From NCBI RefSeq assembly GCF_905147045.1, contig NC_065918.1, positions 806,001 through 870,000 of the forward strand: a DNA stretch of 64,000 bases, in the 5' to 3' direction. Below are positions 45,754-60,300 of this stretch, piece after piece; positions within the stretch are counted from its first letter, which is position 1; each line of letters starts with the position of its first letter. The notes under the pieces are model-generated. The model ran no database searches. It was not told the origin of the DNA and was given only the letters and a program-made list of their open reading frames with translations. Source of the stretch: Nymphalis io (lineage: Eukaryota > Arthropoda > Insecta > Lepidoptera > Nymphalidae). The position numbers and the translations under genes are program-made.

Positions 45754-48700
45754 CTGAAAATACCACACAATAACAAGATTATTATACGTTTTTTCATGAT
45801 GTCGAAGGTTCGAATTAATCGAAGTATACGAATTCAATGTCTATTCTGAATTTCGTATAATTTGTAAACATAAATATTACTACCGCAGATCTTATAACAT
45901 ATATTCATAAATAGAAGATTTTCCTAAACATGGTCTTCTACGTCACACTATGTAACATATGTATATACATTCATTACTAATATAAAAGCTACATGATACC
46001 TCAATCGAAATACAAATCCTCATAGATAGAGGTTCCTGCAAACCCACCTCCTTTTCAAGGTAGCCGGCTCTGAGCGCGATTTGGTTTTCTTTCATCCGAC
46101 GCGCGTCACGAGATCGCTTGGCAGCCATGTTGTTCTTCCGCCGGCGCGCCCAGTACTTGTCGTCTTTCAGGTCATCGGGCACGAACTGCCGACGACGTCG
46201 ATATTGGGTTAGCACGCCGCGCCACACACTAATACCACCCTTCACCCATGGGTAACAATACGATTTACGAATCGTTAATCACTACTCCGAAGCTACCTCG
46301 ATATCTATTCGCAGCCTGCACTTCATGTACGTTTAATTGTGCACCGTCTAACCTTAGTGTTCGTACGTTATTTTTGTTAGAAAAACAACCACTCAAGTTT
46401 TTTTAATGTAAAAGTTTGTTCCTGGTAAGTTACCATGTATCGTTCAGGTAAATCAGGAGACGTATACGATACGAGTGGATTTCAGACGTCAAACTAAACA
46501 ATAATAATATCAATCACAATTGAAATGGTATAATCTTGTCTGTCTCTAAATAGTAACTAATTTATGATTCACGCCGTTAAAAATTTTGTCCGTATATTCA
46601 GTACACGTATTAGATAAATCTGCATGAAACTATTGAGGTATCCTTCGAGATACGATTACGAGATTTTATCTTGAGTTTAACGTTAACTTCTGTAACTTCT
46701 CATTCCACTACGCAGTTCTACGGTTAGATTTCTAGTCGTAAGGAGCACTACGTGTTAGTAAATATCATATCTACTGTGAAATGTAAATGTGAAGTTTGTG
46801 TTTAAGTGCAAAACCCAATTAGTATTGATTGTGAGTGTTGGAGTCTGTGTGTAATGTGATAACTTCATCGTGACGTCATAACGTAATGTTTACTTTTAGG
46901 TATTTCATTTACAAAAAGTCGGGGTATTATTAGAAAATGTTCAAGGCCGATTAAAGGTAAATAGTAAATGACATTAGCGATGTCAATATATCAACTTTTT
47001 CCTACACCATCAATGCGCAGCTACATTAAGACCCTTTGTGTCTATAATAGGTGGCTCGATTACCCTTAATGTCGGACAGAAATTTATATGCATTTTGACA
47101 GTATAAGGACAGATGTGTGGGCGGTACCCAACCAGAAATACACAAAGTTACCAGCTAATCAATAAAGAAGTCGAATAGAAAATATATTTGTATGTATTTT
47201 ATGGAATGATCGATGGAATGTTTAATTTTTGACATATTATTATTATACTACTCTGTTGTATAATACTTACATTTCAAAAATAACACATTCCATCGATGAC
47301 TCCGTTTTTTTAATTCGATGCAATATAAATATGAATCAATGTAACATTCATTACGTTATGTTAGTCACGTGTATGAAGCGTTTTCTATTTTAAAATTACG
47401 AAATTATTCGAATTAAATTAAATAACAATGAATTCAATAAAAAGTGCACATAACGAACGAAGTGTATATAACGAACTAATTCAAGATAAAATAGAAAACG
47501 ATCACGTCTCCTATGCGTTTGTAGATGGAAATTTCTAATTCAGCTGTATCCTTTACATTACTATATACAAAAAATAATATAATAATTTCTATATATACCC
47601 CTTATATATAATACAATACGCACCACACAAAATATGCTTATGCTATGCAAGGTTAATAAAATGAAATGTATAAAACATTTGATTTTATTGAAAATAGTCA
47701 TATGAATTTCCAATATAGTTTAAATGTAAATACTATACTATTAAATAAATGAATTTGTATTCTACATATTAAAAATATTTTGCCTTATAGAATGTTTTCT
47801 TTTCTTTTTTCTATTTCGAAGCACGTTTTGTGTGGAACGAATATTTAATAATTAATGCTGTATATTTGTTAGTAAGATTTGAGAAAGCGTTAGTCAAGCA
47901 TTTGTCATGCTGTGTGTATATAAAAGTTCGTGTTTAATTATTTATATATCAGTCATGTCTGAACAAGAAAAAATAATTTAAATTTCGATCGAAGCTGAAT
48001 TGAAAATGTTTAAATTTAATTTAAATAAGAACATATAAAAAATAGGTTAAAGTCATATTTTTATGTATAAGATAAAAAAACTTTTTCAATAATTGATCAC
48101 ATTTAATTTTAAATTAAAAAGGATTTAATAAATAGTTTTTAATGAAGTCTACAGGCAGTATAACCAAATGATCCTTTATAAATTAGGCGGTAGAATCAAA
48201 TAAAAGGAAAATATCTATTTATTAAAAAAAAAGGGTTTTGTAGTAGTCTCAAGTCGATGTAATAAGTGTTAAGTGTGTGTGAGTGACGCCGCACCCCGCA
48301 GGCAGTTGCAGCATGCCGCTAGGAATGATCAGCGCACTAACTTCATTTACCTGTTTCCGGGATTTCTTGATCATGGGCTGCGGCTTCAGTTCTTCGTCAG
48401 AGAATGCACGCGTCCGAGGATCAAAGTCGCGCCCTGACGACGCCATCGAGAACGCTGGAAGTGTACGCGAAATAATTAATAGTGACCGTGAACTTGTCCA
48501 TCATCGTTGTATCAATTACAGTACGTGAGACAAATATTACATCCTTAAATATTTGTCTTATGTATGTTATCACACTATGTGTTTTAAAATACAGATGTCC
48601 TTAATAACATATGTTGAAAAATATTGTCATCCCCCTATGTTTAATTCATTAACTTACTAACTTACCATAATAATAATTATTATTATTATCGGAAACAAAA

Positions 48701-51700
48701 TAATTGTTGTAAGTCGGTACGATATAAGTATTGAAATAATTGAAATGCCACATATTGAATGGTTGCAGTAGTTATCTATCTCAGAAGTCAGACCGGAATG
48801 AGTTTTTAAGTGAAATGCAGGGGTGATATATAAAACTGACGTTTATTAAACGTGTAATTTAAATGTAATTTAACGTTCTAGATACTATAACTATGTTGAC
48901 ATTTACAGTGGACTAAATAAGGTCGTATACATACTGGAGTCGGCGGGCGACAGCGGCGGGTTGATCGTGTCAGGGCTCATGCAGTCCGACGGCGATGGCG
49001 ATCTCTCGCGCTTGGTGACGGGCGCCTGCAGGCCGAGTGCAAGGCCCGTGCCTGCGCCGAAGGCTGAGCCGCCGAGGTGGCCGCCTCCGAGACCCTCTCC
49101 CGGCATGCCATTCTCCGACAGGAACTCGTCTAAGTCCACGTACTGGAATGCAAAGGTCACGTCACACGCCGCGCTCTTCACCACGCTGGCAGCGGAGACG
49201 CTAGCGGCGGACATTATTTCATGTCGCTGCAGCAAATTCGCTTTTGCAGACAGTTCGCAAGCTTATATTAATTACAATAAACATAGAAAAATGAAATCTT
49301 AAACTATTAAAAACATCAATGTATGGATAGGGATTCGCCGGTGGGATAAGCGGGAAGCGACTCTATTACCTAATGCGGGCGGGTTAGAAAGCCTGTGAAC
49401 GACGGACACACGACACGCAACACGCAGTAGGTAATAAAGTTGCGATTACTGACTTCTTGTACCTTGAGATCTGGATCGTAGGGCAGCGTTTTGTCCCAGA
49501 GATTAGGCCCGAGGAAGGCGGCCTGCGCCTCCCACAGCTCGCTGTCATCCTTCTTATCTTCGAGCGCGTCCTTGTTGTTCACCGATTTGCCTGTAACAAG
49601 GAGGGCGGTAGCCCGGTCACTGCGAGCTCGCGCCCAAAGACAGCCTCTTGGCCCCTTCGCCTCGGTACCACAATGTTGTGACAGACAATAATGCAAAACG
49701 GTGCACAACATAGCGGGTTAGAAGCAGGGCTGCGCGGTTGTCTAAGCTCACAGGGACACACGGCTAGCGGTTGCAACGCCAAGTTTGTAGGCGACTTAAT
49801 CTAAATTAATAGTAATATATAATAGTCGTTCGCTGAGCGTTTGAAGCACGTATCGGCTCATAAATATTGTAATCATATATCGCACAAGCAGATACACTTA
49901 TAATATATTACAGCTTATTAAAGCAAAGACTATTATAAAAAAAAACTTATGTTACAAATTGCAATAATTACATTAGATGCAGACATGACAACAGAGAAAT
50001 AAATTTAGAAAACAAATAACCTATTTATTACGAACAACTTTTTTTAAATCAATTAAATTATTTTGTTATTATTATACTTTTAAAAATATAATACGTCAAC
50101 GTACAAGAGATAGATTAAGGAAGGTTTTAAGGCCTAAGGTTTTGCTGGATCTTAAGGAGCGGAACAGCTACCATAAATATCAGTTAGTAGGCAAGCTGTT
50201 TGCTGGTGTTGCTTTGTGTGACACACCGCACACGTCTTATATTATAGTTTACAGTTAGGTGATTATAGTTACCATAAAGGTTTTTAATTAACGAAAATGA
50301 TCTAGCACGTGAGGCGGCGTGGGTGACGGTATTGTCACGAGTGTATACACGCGACATCCAGACGCGTGAGGAGGTAGAAGAAAGACCCTTAGACGATCCC
50401 GAAATCCAATATGGAACGTACCTTATATGATAATACAATACAATATCAGTAGGCGTTAAGCGGGACTAGCTACAGCCTTTGCCACGCTGCTCATTTAAAA
50501 TAAAATGGTTTTTACAACAATTATTATTTAAAATATTCTTTATACAAAAAGTCTCTTGGAATCTCGTTTCTACAAGTATGTAATAAGTAAAGCACCTATG
50601 TATGTTATGCAAATGTTATAAAAATAATTTTTCTTCTATTGATTTTAAATTGTATATTTAACGATGGCAGCTTTATTGAAACAATTCATAGGTCAAGATG
50701 CATTTGTTCTCTATGATAGACTTCATGTTTGCTTAAATGATCTAATTTAAACATTGATATATAAGATATGTTTTCATTTAAAGTACGATATATTTCTATA
50801 TAATGTATTCACACGGCAAATGTTGATATATGTTTTCAATTTAAATAAGTTAAAACGGACTTCTTATTAACGGAAAAACTTGCAAAGCTTTACATATATA
50901 ATCGTTGAAATTAATAACGATATCTCAGAATCCTCCGAAACAATTGGTTTCCTCACTATATTTTCCTTCAGCCTTTTTATTTGTATTTTTTTAAAATCAT
51001 ATCAAACATACTTGTATGATTTATTGTTAAATGTATAAAAAATAAAAAATTAATAAGTACTTTATTAATTTATAATAAGCTATATAATTTGTGATTATAA
51101 TTCATCTCGTGCTTTACGGTGAAGGAAAACATCGTGAGGAAACCTGCATGTGTCTAATTTCACTGAAATTCTGCCACATGTGAATTCTACCAACCCGCAT
51201 TGGAGCAGCGTGGTGGAATAAGCTCCAAACCTTTTCCTCAAAAAGAGGAGAGGAGGCCTTTAGCCCAGCAGTGGGACATTCACAGGCTGTTACGGTTACG
51301 GTTACGGTTATATAAAATCACATTATAGAACTATATAAAGAATTGAATTTATATATTTCATGCGGTAATCTACATATAAACATATAACTACATCTCAAAA
51401 AAATACCTGATGTTTAAGGGAACATTCATTCAGTATACTCAAAATGTAAACAATGATTAATAGAAATAATAAATAAACCCTCCAACAATAAGACAGCACA
51501 TATTTTTATGTAATTTGTATATATTTATTATTTAATAATAACTAACCCTCAGTTTCATTAACTCTTATGTATATAAAAACTTTATTTTTAAAAGACAATT
51601 GCATTGATAAGTATAATTAGATATTTTGAGTATCGAATTAAGATCTTTGATACTCTTCTCGATGCATAATTGCATTGCGAGCATTTGAAATTCGATTTCG

Positions 51701-54700
51701 TCGTGTTTGATTCGTTCTGACTGTTTGAACCGAGAGGTTGGTACTCAATTCAACATCATTCATCATAATCACTTGATATGCCGTCGAGGTGATGTTAGTT
51801 ATACTTATTTAAATATATCTGAGTCGTATTATATAATTTTTCCTAACAGAGAATTGATTTGCGAGAACAGAGAATCGCAAGACAAAGCACAGCATATACC
51901 CTAATTTTATATAACAGGCGAGTGATGATAAGCCTTCCATAATATATACAATATACATAGGGATGTTTTATATATCTATCATTAATTTAGAAACATAAAA
52001 GAATATATAACATTACGGGGACAGATCAGTTTGTTAACGGGGATGGAACCGCTTGGTACCGCTATTATTATTATTTATTTATGATATTACATAATACGTA
52101 GATATATTAATAGAATAACATGTTTTGTTTTTTTGGACTAGAATTTTCATAAAACAATATTGGATATCTATTTTAAGTAACTAAACAAAAAAAATAAAGT
52201 TTTTTTTTAATTACTTATAAACGTACATGCTATTACAATTGTAAATAGTGTAATTGTAAGTTACATCATATAAAGTCGTTAAAGAAAATAATAGCAGACC
52301 ATTGCTCAGATGATATTAATTACAAATTAAAATATATGATAAGAAAAATGATTTTATTTATGATATTAATGTGCTTATATGTTTATTTTTTTATTTAAAT
52401 CGAAAAAATTACATGATTTAATAATAATTATATTTAATCGTAATAGAAATTGAACTATCCGATCGAGATTGAATCTGATTGTTATTAATGTTTTCTTACT
52501 GTTATTATACTTAGAAGACTGGATATATATAGACAACAAAATCACATTATTCGTTCTACCGCTTAACGGCAATGGTTTGTATATTTGTGTCCAGGTTTGA
52601 AGTTAGTGTAAAATCCAGGTACAAGGGACCGTAACATTCTAGTTGCCATTGTTGAAAAACACCTTGGCGGTTTTTGTGTATGTCTAGGTATATATGATGA
52701 ACTTTTTATGTTATAGAATAAAAAACCCATTATTACGCTCACATTAAAGCATTATTAAATATATATGTATTTCTTGAAATTTGCAGCTTATTTCTAGTAA
52801 ATTAGCCGTATTTGAACGTAAAGTGGCATAAAATGTTAATCCGAATCACGTCATAATATGAGTGGGTAAAGCGTAAAAGAAATATGTTATCGTAACAGTA
52901 ATTAATGTGGGAGTAATTTAACACGCTTCCTAATAAAAAAAACGTACGCAGTGGGGTAAGGAAGTAGAGGAAGAGGGAAGTAACCTAGTTGAAGTTACGT
53001 GCGCACGCCACGCTTTTCTAGCCGTTCCGGCGCGCGCGCAGCACGCGTCAGTAACGGCTGCGACCACTTGTGATACAGATAATATTGATGATTGATGTTT
53101 AAAACTAGCTTGAGTTATAATGAACTATTTTTAAATGTAAATTAGAAAAGGAAACTACGTGTTAAGTTTTATAAGATTTATCATTTAAACTAATAATATT
53201 ATAAATAAAAGTCATTCTGTCTGTCAATTTGTTTACTCAAAACAACTAAGCTATGAAGATTTAAATAAAATTTGACAAAGGACCTTTTATTGACATAGAT
53301 AAATTTAGGGATTCACAGGATTTTTGTATATGTAATGCGTATAATATGCGTAAGGCGATTTTAATGTCAATAAAGAATATATAAATTTATATATGTCATA
53401 TTATAATTGAACATATTTAGTTACAAAATAACCTTCATAGCACATAATATACGTCCTGGCTTCGCACGGGAAAAATAAAGCAAGAATAAGACAAACAGAG
53501 AAAAAATCCAATCTTACCATCAGATGAATGGCTTAGCAATGCTTCGAAGACAAAGATAAAATTTTATTTATATTTATATAGAAGATTAAAAAGGAATATG
53601 GAATTTCAAATATTTATCATAAAAAGGATAATTGTGTGACTTTTTAATTAAACAAGACACTTATAACATGAGAAATTATTATAAATACATATTTATATTT
53701 GAATCCGGAAATGAACACATACTGCGTCAGATTAAATACGTATTACAATATAATATTTCATACGACCTCGACCTCGGTCGTGTTGTTATAAAAAAGTCCT
53801 GAACTTATGAGCCAAGTTCAAGTACCCTGAACTCTGAAAATATATGGGTCACGTTTTCGTCTAGACAGAGACGTTCGAGTAGGACGCAGTTATTACATAG
53901 GAGGAAGTGAGACAGCATCGAAGGCACAGAGCGCTTCCGGGCCGCTCGTCAGACCGCTCTCACTTTCGTTGGAGAAAGTTTGCGTTGATGACGACATAGA
54001 ACACTATGCAATGTTGCCTCGATGTCTAAAGTATTATTGCCTTTCATCAAATCGATTCTTGTTAAACTTTGATAATTTTAACGTTAAAAAATGCAAATTA
54101 CTATTGGTCAAACATTGACAATACGAATATAAACAGATTAATTTATAAAATGATTTTAAATGATGAAGTAATTTATCAATTAATTTAAGATTAAACCAAT
54201 TAAAGACTTGATCTATATTTTTTCCCGTGTAATATTATAAATGACCTTTACATTAGATAATAAAGTTTATTTACTTATTCTGTCTCTTTCGCGCAATGTA
54301 TATATTTTTATTATGACTTTTAAATAGTGTCGTATCAATAAAATACATGACACACGACTAACATTGATAAATGCCTTACAACAAAAGGAATACAATGAAA
54401 AGTACGTAATAAAACATCGTTACATCAACGATAATATCCAAGTTTTTGTATTGAAATCGCAGTATACGAACTTATTGTTGACATTCCATTCATAGTGATG
54501 TCATGAGATTCCCATCTTTACTAATTTCCTATTTTAAAAGACACAAGCCCTCACTTTCAATACTTCTTCATTATGTCACAATTTTCCCATAACTGTTTCC
54601 TCATATAAATTTAATAGCATGTACACAGACCGGTTCAAAATCGAGTAGATAACTATTTCAGATCAACGTGGTGCGGAACGATACCAACATTGGTACAAAT

Positions 54701-57279
54701 CTTAAATGTGCGGTTTGTATAACGATATACAATATTAGTGAACTGAAACGCATACCGCATAGTATTTGGCAACGGATTATAGTGGAGAAAGTGGTAAGTC
54801 AAATGTGCAAGTCGGTTTTACGAGGCGAGCGGTTCACTCTCACTATCGGCCACAGCGAAAGTTCTGTAACGGAGAGTTGCCCTTCGCTCCGATGAATATT
54901 AACGGATAAATGATTAGCGAATGAAAAATATTAAAGATTAAGATTTGTAAATATATTTGTTTATATATAATATGTGTGATATATTTGTTTTGTATTCGTT
55001 CATACGATTTATTTGACTTTGAGCACAAGACACATATATATAATAACGGTGTCAGCGTGTCGCATTAGGTAATTATTTAAAATAAATACATATAAGTATA
55101 TGTCACCGTGCACTTATTTGTTAGTTATATATTTGAGTTATTAGGTCTTTATAGTATATCAAGAAAATTGCTTGTCAAGTCAATAGTCTAAATTCAAAGT
55201 AGAATACTATGCGAGTCGCAGCTAATTGTTGAAATATAAAAGTAATAATACTTATTACTTCGTCGAAATTGATCTAGTATATTTGCAAGTTAAGCATTAC
55301 AAAGAAACTACGAATAAATGATTATTAGTATAGGATTAAAGATTGTCGGAATCATAAGTAACCTATCTTTCGACCTGTGTCTCAATAGCGTCTCCGTGTA
55401 TCCGTGTGCCAAATATCGCGATAATCGTTGAGGCGTTGAAGTGTGAAAGCAGGACAAAGAAACTCACTTTCACATTTATAAGTCGAGATTTTTAAGTTTA
55501 TTTCGTTGGTTAATTTTAACGTTCAGAAATAAATTTCGAATATATCTAGTATTGTAAATTAATTTTATGCATAATTTCAAAATCCTTTTCAACTAAGACT
55601 ACGAATAACTAGAATTATATTATCTCTGCTTTAGTACTAAGGGTTTTTTCATTATATTTTGTCATATTTAGCAATCTACTTATACTTCTTATTTATCGCT
55701 AAGAATTTTATTTACTTTTTTGAACTTCAATTTGACAGGCACAAAAAGTTTGAACGGTGATAACGAATACATATATACCCAACTATCGAATAAGCAGTAA
55801 CTATGAATAGAAAGAGATAGATAACAGTAAAACATACATTTTATAAGGTAAGATATTATTAGTAACGATTGGAATGCCGCGCGGGTACCAATGGAAAGCT
55901 ACTCTTGCGCAACTTACTTCCTAGTCGGAAAATATAGGTAAGGAGTGCCGGTACATACAGGAGAGGGGAGCGGGTGGTGGGGGAAACGGGAAGTGGTCAC
56001 AGTTGCGTAATAGTGAAAGCGGGCCTTTTCCGCTGACGTTCTTTTTCGTAAATGTGTGAATTGAATGAAAGTTGGACGAAAGTTTTTGCAGCTACTTGTT
56101 AACGCTCGGTAGGTGTCAAAGCCGATGTTGTACATTGAATAATCGAAACGTTTCAATTGTCTGTTTAGACATTAAAAACTTTGCAGTGGAGTCTAGCTTG
56201 TGTAACTGTACTTGTATTTATAATGTCATCATTTATATATTTTTTTATTTTATATGAATTTCTATTATATGTAAACAATATGATATAACTTGAGTTCAGT
56301 CACATACTGGCTGTAAACGAAAGTGTTTACAAACAATAGGAGAAGTCCAGTGGCGCATGCGTGGGCGCGCTTGAACTCATTGCTTGCCATAAACGTCCTG
56401 AACATTTGTAGTCACTGTCAAACACAAGTGCATCTTTGTGAAGTTATTTTCGGAACGAATAACGCAGAATTAACTACATAAATTTATCTGATGCTTTTCA
56501 AAATTAAAATCTATTAATTGTCATTTAATTTATGATTACTTTTATTTGGTTAAGTTATATTATTATAAATAAGACCGATAAATTAAGATTGTTACTAAAA
56601 TATCTATATTTGAATCAATTGCAATCGATTGTGAATAACAATATCAAATGTTTCTTTTTAAAATGGCCTGTACGTCTGGTGCTTTCGTCATTCAGATGTT
56701 TTTTTAAAGTCTTCTTCTTTGTTCAAACCCTCTTCTCAGTTCAGCTGAGGTCGGGTCTCCTTGTACATCTGCGCCAGAGAGCTCTGTTCTGGGTTGTCTG
56801 TGTACTCAGATTCTCTTTCTGGGCCTCTTTTTGTATTTGACCACCAGGTTGCGGGCGGTCGCCCTCTTCCCCGCGGTCGGTCCGGGATATTTAAGGCTTT
56901 CTTGATAGGATGATCATCGTTACGTCTCAGGATACGGCCGTACCAGCGCAGTCGACATTCCTTCAATTTTTTCAATTTTTTTCAATTTTTCAGATATTTT
57001 TTTAAAGTATTCTCTATATATTCTCAAATAGAAGCCATTGGTTGAACTTAATTTGTTTTGCTTACTTAATTTTGTACTAAATATATTCTCAATCTTAATA
57101 ATATTAATCTGTTCTTATGTTATAGATATGTTTGTTGATTTATGTTTAATAGATATTATTATTCTGAAATTGTATTCCTGAAAACGTTTGGGGCAGAACC
57201 GTGGATGAAATGGTATCTACCCGTTTGTCTGAACTTTAATTTATGTCACAATTTCTTAATACAATATATTTTTAATATT

Positions 57280-57319
<40 letters not shown>

Positions 57320-57334
57320 CATTAAGATTATATA

Positions 57335-57372
<38 letters not shown>

Positions 57373-60300
57373 ATCTTAATGTATTAATAAATTCAACCGG
57401 ACAATCTAAATACTTCATTATCATTTGACGTATTGTTGCATAGTTTTGCGTAATTAAAACCTTATTATTTAAGTTATTTTAATAATTGTAGGTAAACAAT
57501 AAAGATCGATTTCATTTACCGTGATAAAAAAGTAGCGTATATTTTTTATAACAAATTTCATTATACACTTGGTATGTTGAATTTTAAATTAAGTTTAATA
57601 AAAAGCCATATTTTATAATATATTTAAATTATTTTTATTGGAGTTTGATAAATAAGAATGTTCATATAATAAAATATTTTGCCATGAATCAATTAAGTGC
57701 AAAAGCTTAGTAAAGAACGTAAAAATGCTGAAGATATTTCTGAAACATCTTTATCAGCTAGTTCACAAATCGAACATTGTAAATAATGTTAATTGCTGAA
57801 TTTTTACAGTCAAATGAACGACGTTCGGTCAGTAGTAGAAAATGAACTAAAAATAAAGAAATATCTTGTGATTGAGAATGTTAAGGCATCTCGCGTAATC
57901 TACAGTAATGCAACAAATACGAAAGTAACTGTCTGTTTATCTGTTACGCTTTCACGGCTGAATCACTAAACCGATTTCGATAAAATTATTGTGAAAAACA
58001 AGCTTGAACCCCACGGAAAGCCATAGACGAATATATGTATTTTTTAACGAATTATAATTTACACGTTTTAATACTATTCAAAAACTTATTGCAAGAGTAC
58101 CTGCTATTATTTATTTTCGTGATATTATTTATGACAGTGTTTTATTTAGTAAGCTTAATTTGAAATAATATTTTTTTCAGTCATTGTATGAAGCTAAACT
58201 AGCTAATGGTCCGGATGGGAAGTCATTACCTTTAACCATAAACAGTAGCTACTTCTTTCATCGTCCATGCGCCGCTAACTACACGACTTAAAAGATAGTC
58301 CTTATTGCCTGTGATTACACTGGTTTACTCAGCTTCCAAGCTGGAACACATAGTTCTATTTGGCGGTTTAACAAATGAAGATTGGGTCGAACCTACCCTG
58401 ACGGACCTACATAGCCCTACCAGTGATACCTTATAACTAATTCAAATTTTATGATATAGTAAGAGCGCGTCATTATTATTGAAAACACGTGCAACTCGTT
58501 CGTAGTTTGTACCGAGTATAATTTCTATTTCTTATATATATAATCGTAACGTCATTAACAATGGCATATATCGATTATAACTATGTACATATACATAAAG
58601 ATGTATATTAAAATTATAATTTTTGACAATTATATTTTTAACGACATAGTAATTAACATATTTGCATAAACAATAATTAAATGTAAGAGGTAATGTTTAT
58701 TATCAGACAGAAATACCTACTTAGCTCGGAAGTAAAAAGAGATTATAATCAAATACTTTGCATATCAACTAAGTAAAAAAAATTAAAGTTACAATATGCA
58801 ATATTACTAGCTCTCTATAAATAGGCGGAATTAAAAAAAAATCAATTACTACCAATACGAGTAATATTACTACAGTAAACACATAAGTTAATTAATGAAT
58901 ATAATTAAAGCTATTTATTACTGTTATGTTTTAACAATCGTAAGTTAAGAATAAATTAAAAAAGATTGTTACAAAAACTAGAAATAGTAGGTCATTGTTT
59001 AACGAAGTAGTTATGTAAAGTATGATAAAAGCATCAATGATATTCATTTTCATAATTTATTTAATCATAATAATTGAGAAATTGTTAAATTTCTTTTACT
59101 CGTTATAAAATTTCCCCAACTATTTAAATTTAAAAAAATAAACGATGATATGCAAAAGTTATATTCGCGAAATTTTATTTGCATAAAAATTTGCATTGAG
59201 TTCGTTTTAAGAAATAAGTTTCACTTGCTTTCATTTCATCTCACCGAAAAAAGACCATACAATGTATTTATGAATAAAAATAACGGTAGATATAAACAGT
59301 AGCATTACATACCTATATTGTATATAAAGTTATATTCACGACTGTAAAGTTAAGCCTTGAATAATTCGTTAATAACAAATCAGATGACGGAAATCAAACT
59401 TCATAAGATTTAGTGTTATCGTTGCGATAGTTGCGCGGGCGCACCGTCAACGGAAAAGTAAAAGTCGGAAGGTGTTAGAGGGGCCGGGTACGCGGGGGAC
59501 GCGGAAGCGATAGCGGAAGACCGAAGATTACTTTTACTCTCGCTAGTCGAGCCTGCGTACAGCTCATACCACTAGAACTTTCAATTTCTATGCAATATTA
59601 CAAAATACTTGATTGAAATTATAGCCAGATATGGAAATTAAATTGCTACATTTTGTTTACATTCTTACCATGGTATTTTGCTTTGGACAAGTTTTATAAG
59701 ATTGTACAACTATGTCTACAAGATCTTTTAGCTCTTAAAAGATGGTCATTTTTTATCTGTATCCGTTTGACATGTGTCGACGAAAAATTATATATAATAA
59801 ATCGGAAAAAATTATATAGAGAGAAAAACCATAATCAAAACATATAAAAATTGTAAAAATAATCATATGTGAAATACGTTTATCGCTTTGTTTTATACTC
59901 GTAAAGATGAATAATCTCTTAAGCACGTATAGAATGTTTTAGACGAATTTAGTCAAAATATAACACAATGAATTATATTGCCTTTTTTAATAGTGTTTAT
60001 TTAAATGGTTTAAAGAAATGTTTCGAAGTAAGGTTAAATTTGTATACAATTTATGTTTTTTTTTATTATTTAATTTTTTTATTGTATTTATGTAAGTATG
60101 AGATTTGTTAATTTAACATACGTACCCGTTATATATTTAGAACATAATCAAGCTCGAAAGGCTTTATGGGTTACAATAGAATCATATAAATAGATGAATT
60201 CAATTAAAAACTAAATAAATGACAATAATAATCATAAGTGTAATAATCTATTCATTTTTATGCCGTTTCAAAAACCTTCATGTAGATACGACATAAGCAT

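Larger units (their letters stand above)
46186..48350 (-). other. Pdp1 intron 4
   Basis: 2.2 kb of AT-rich intron with the CRE/PAR site pair, the 89-nt hairpin and a vague family-3 remnant near 46970-47120. No other exon is seen. Confidence 0.55.

Noticed and set aside
48283..49302. + strand frames opposite Pdp1 exons 3 and 4
   Set aside because: Antisense shadows of real - strand exons.
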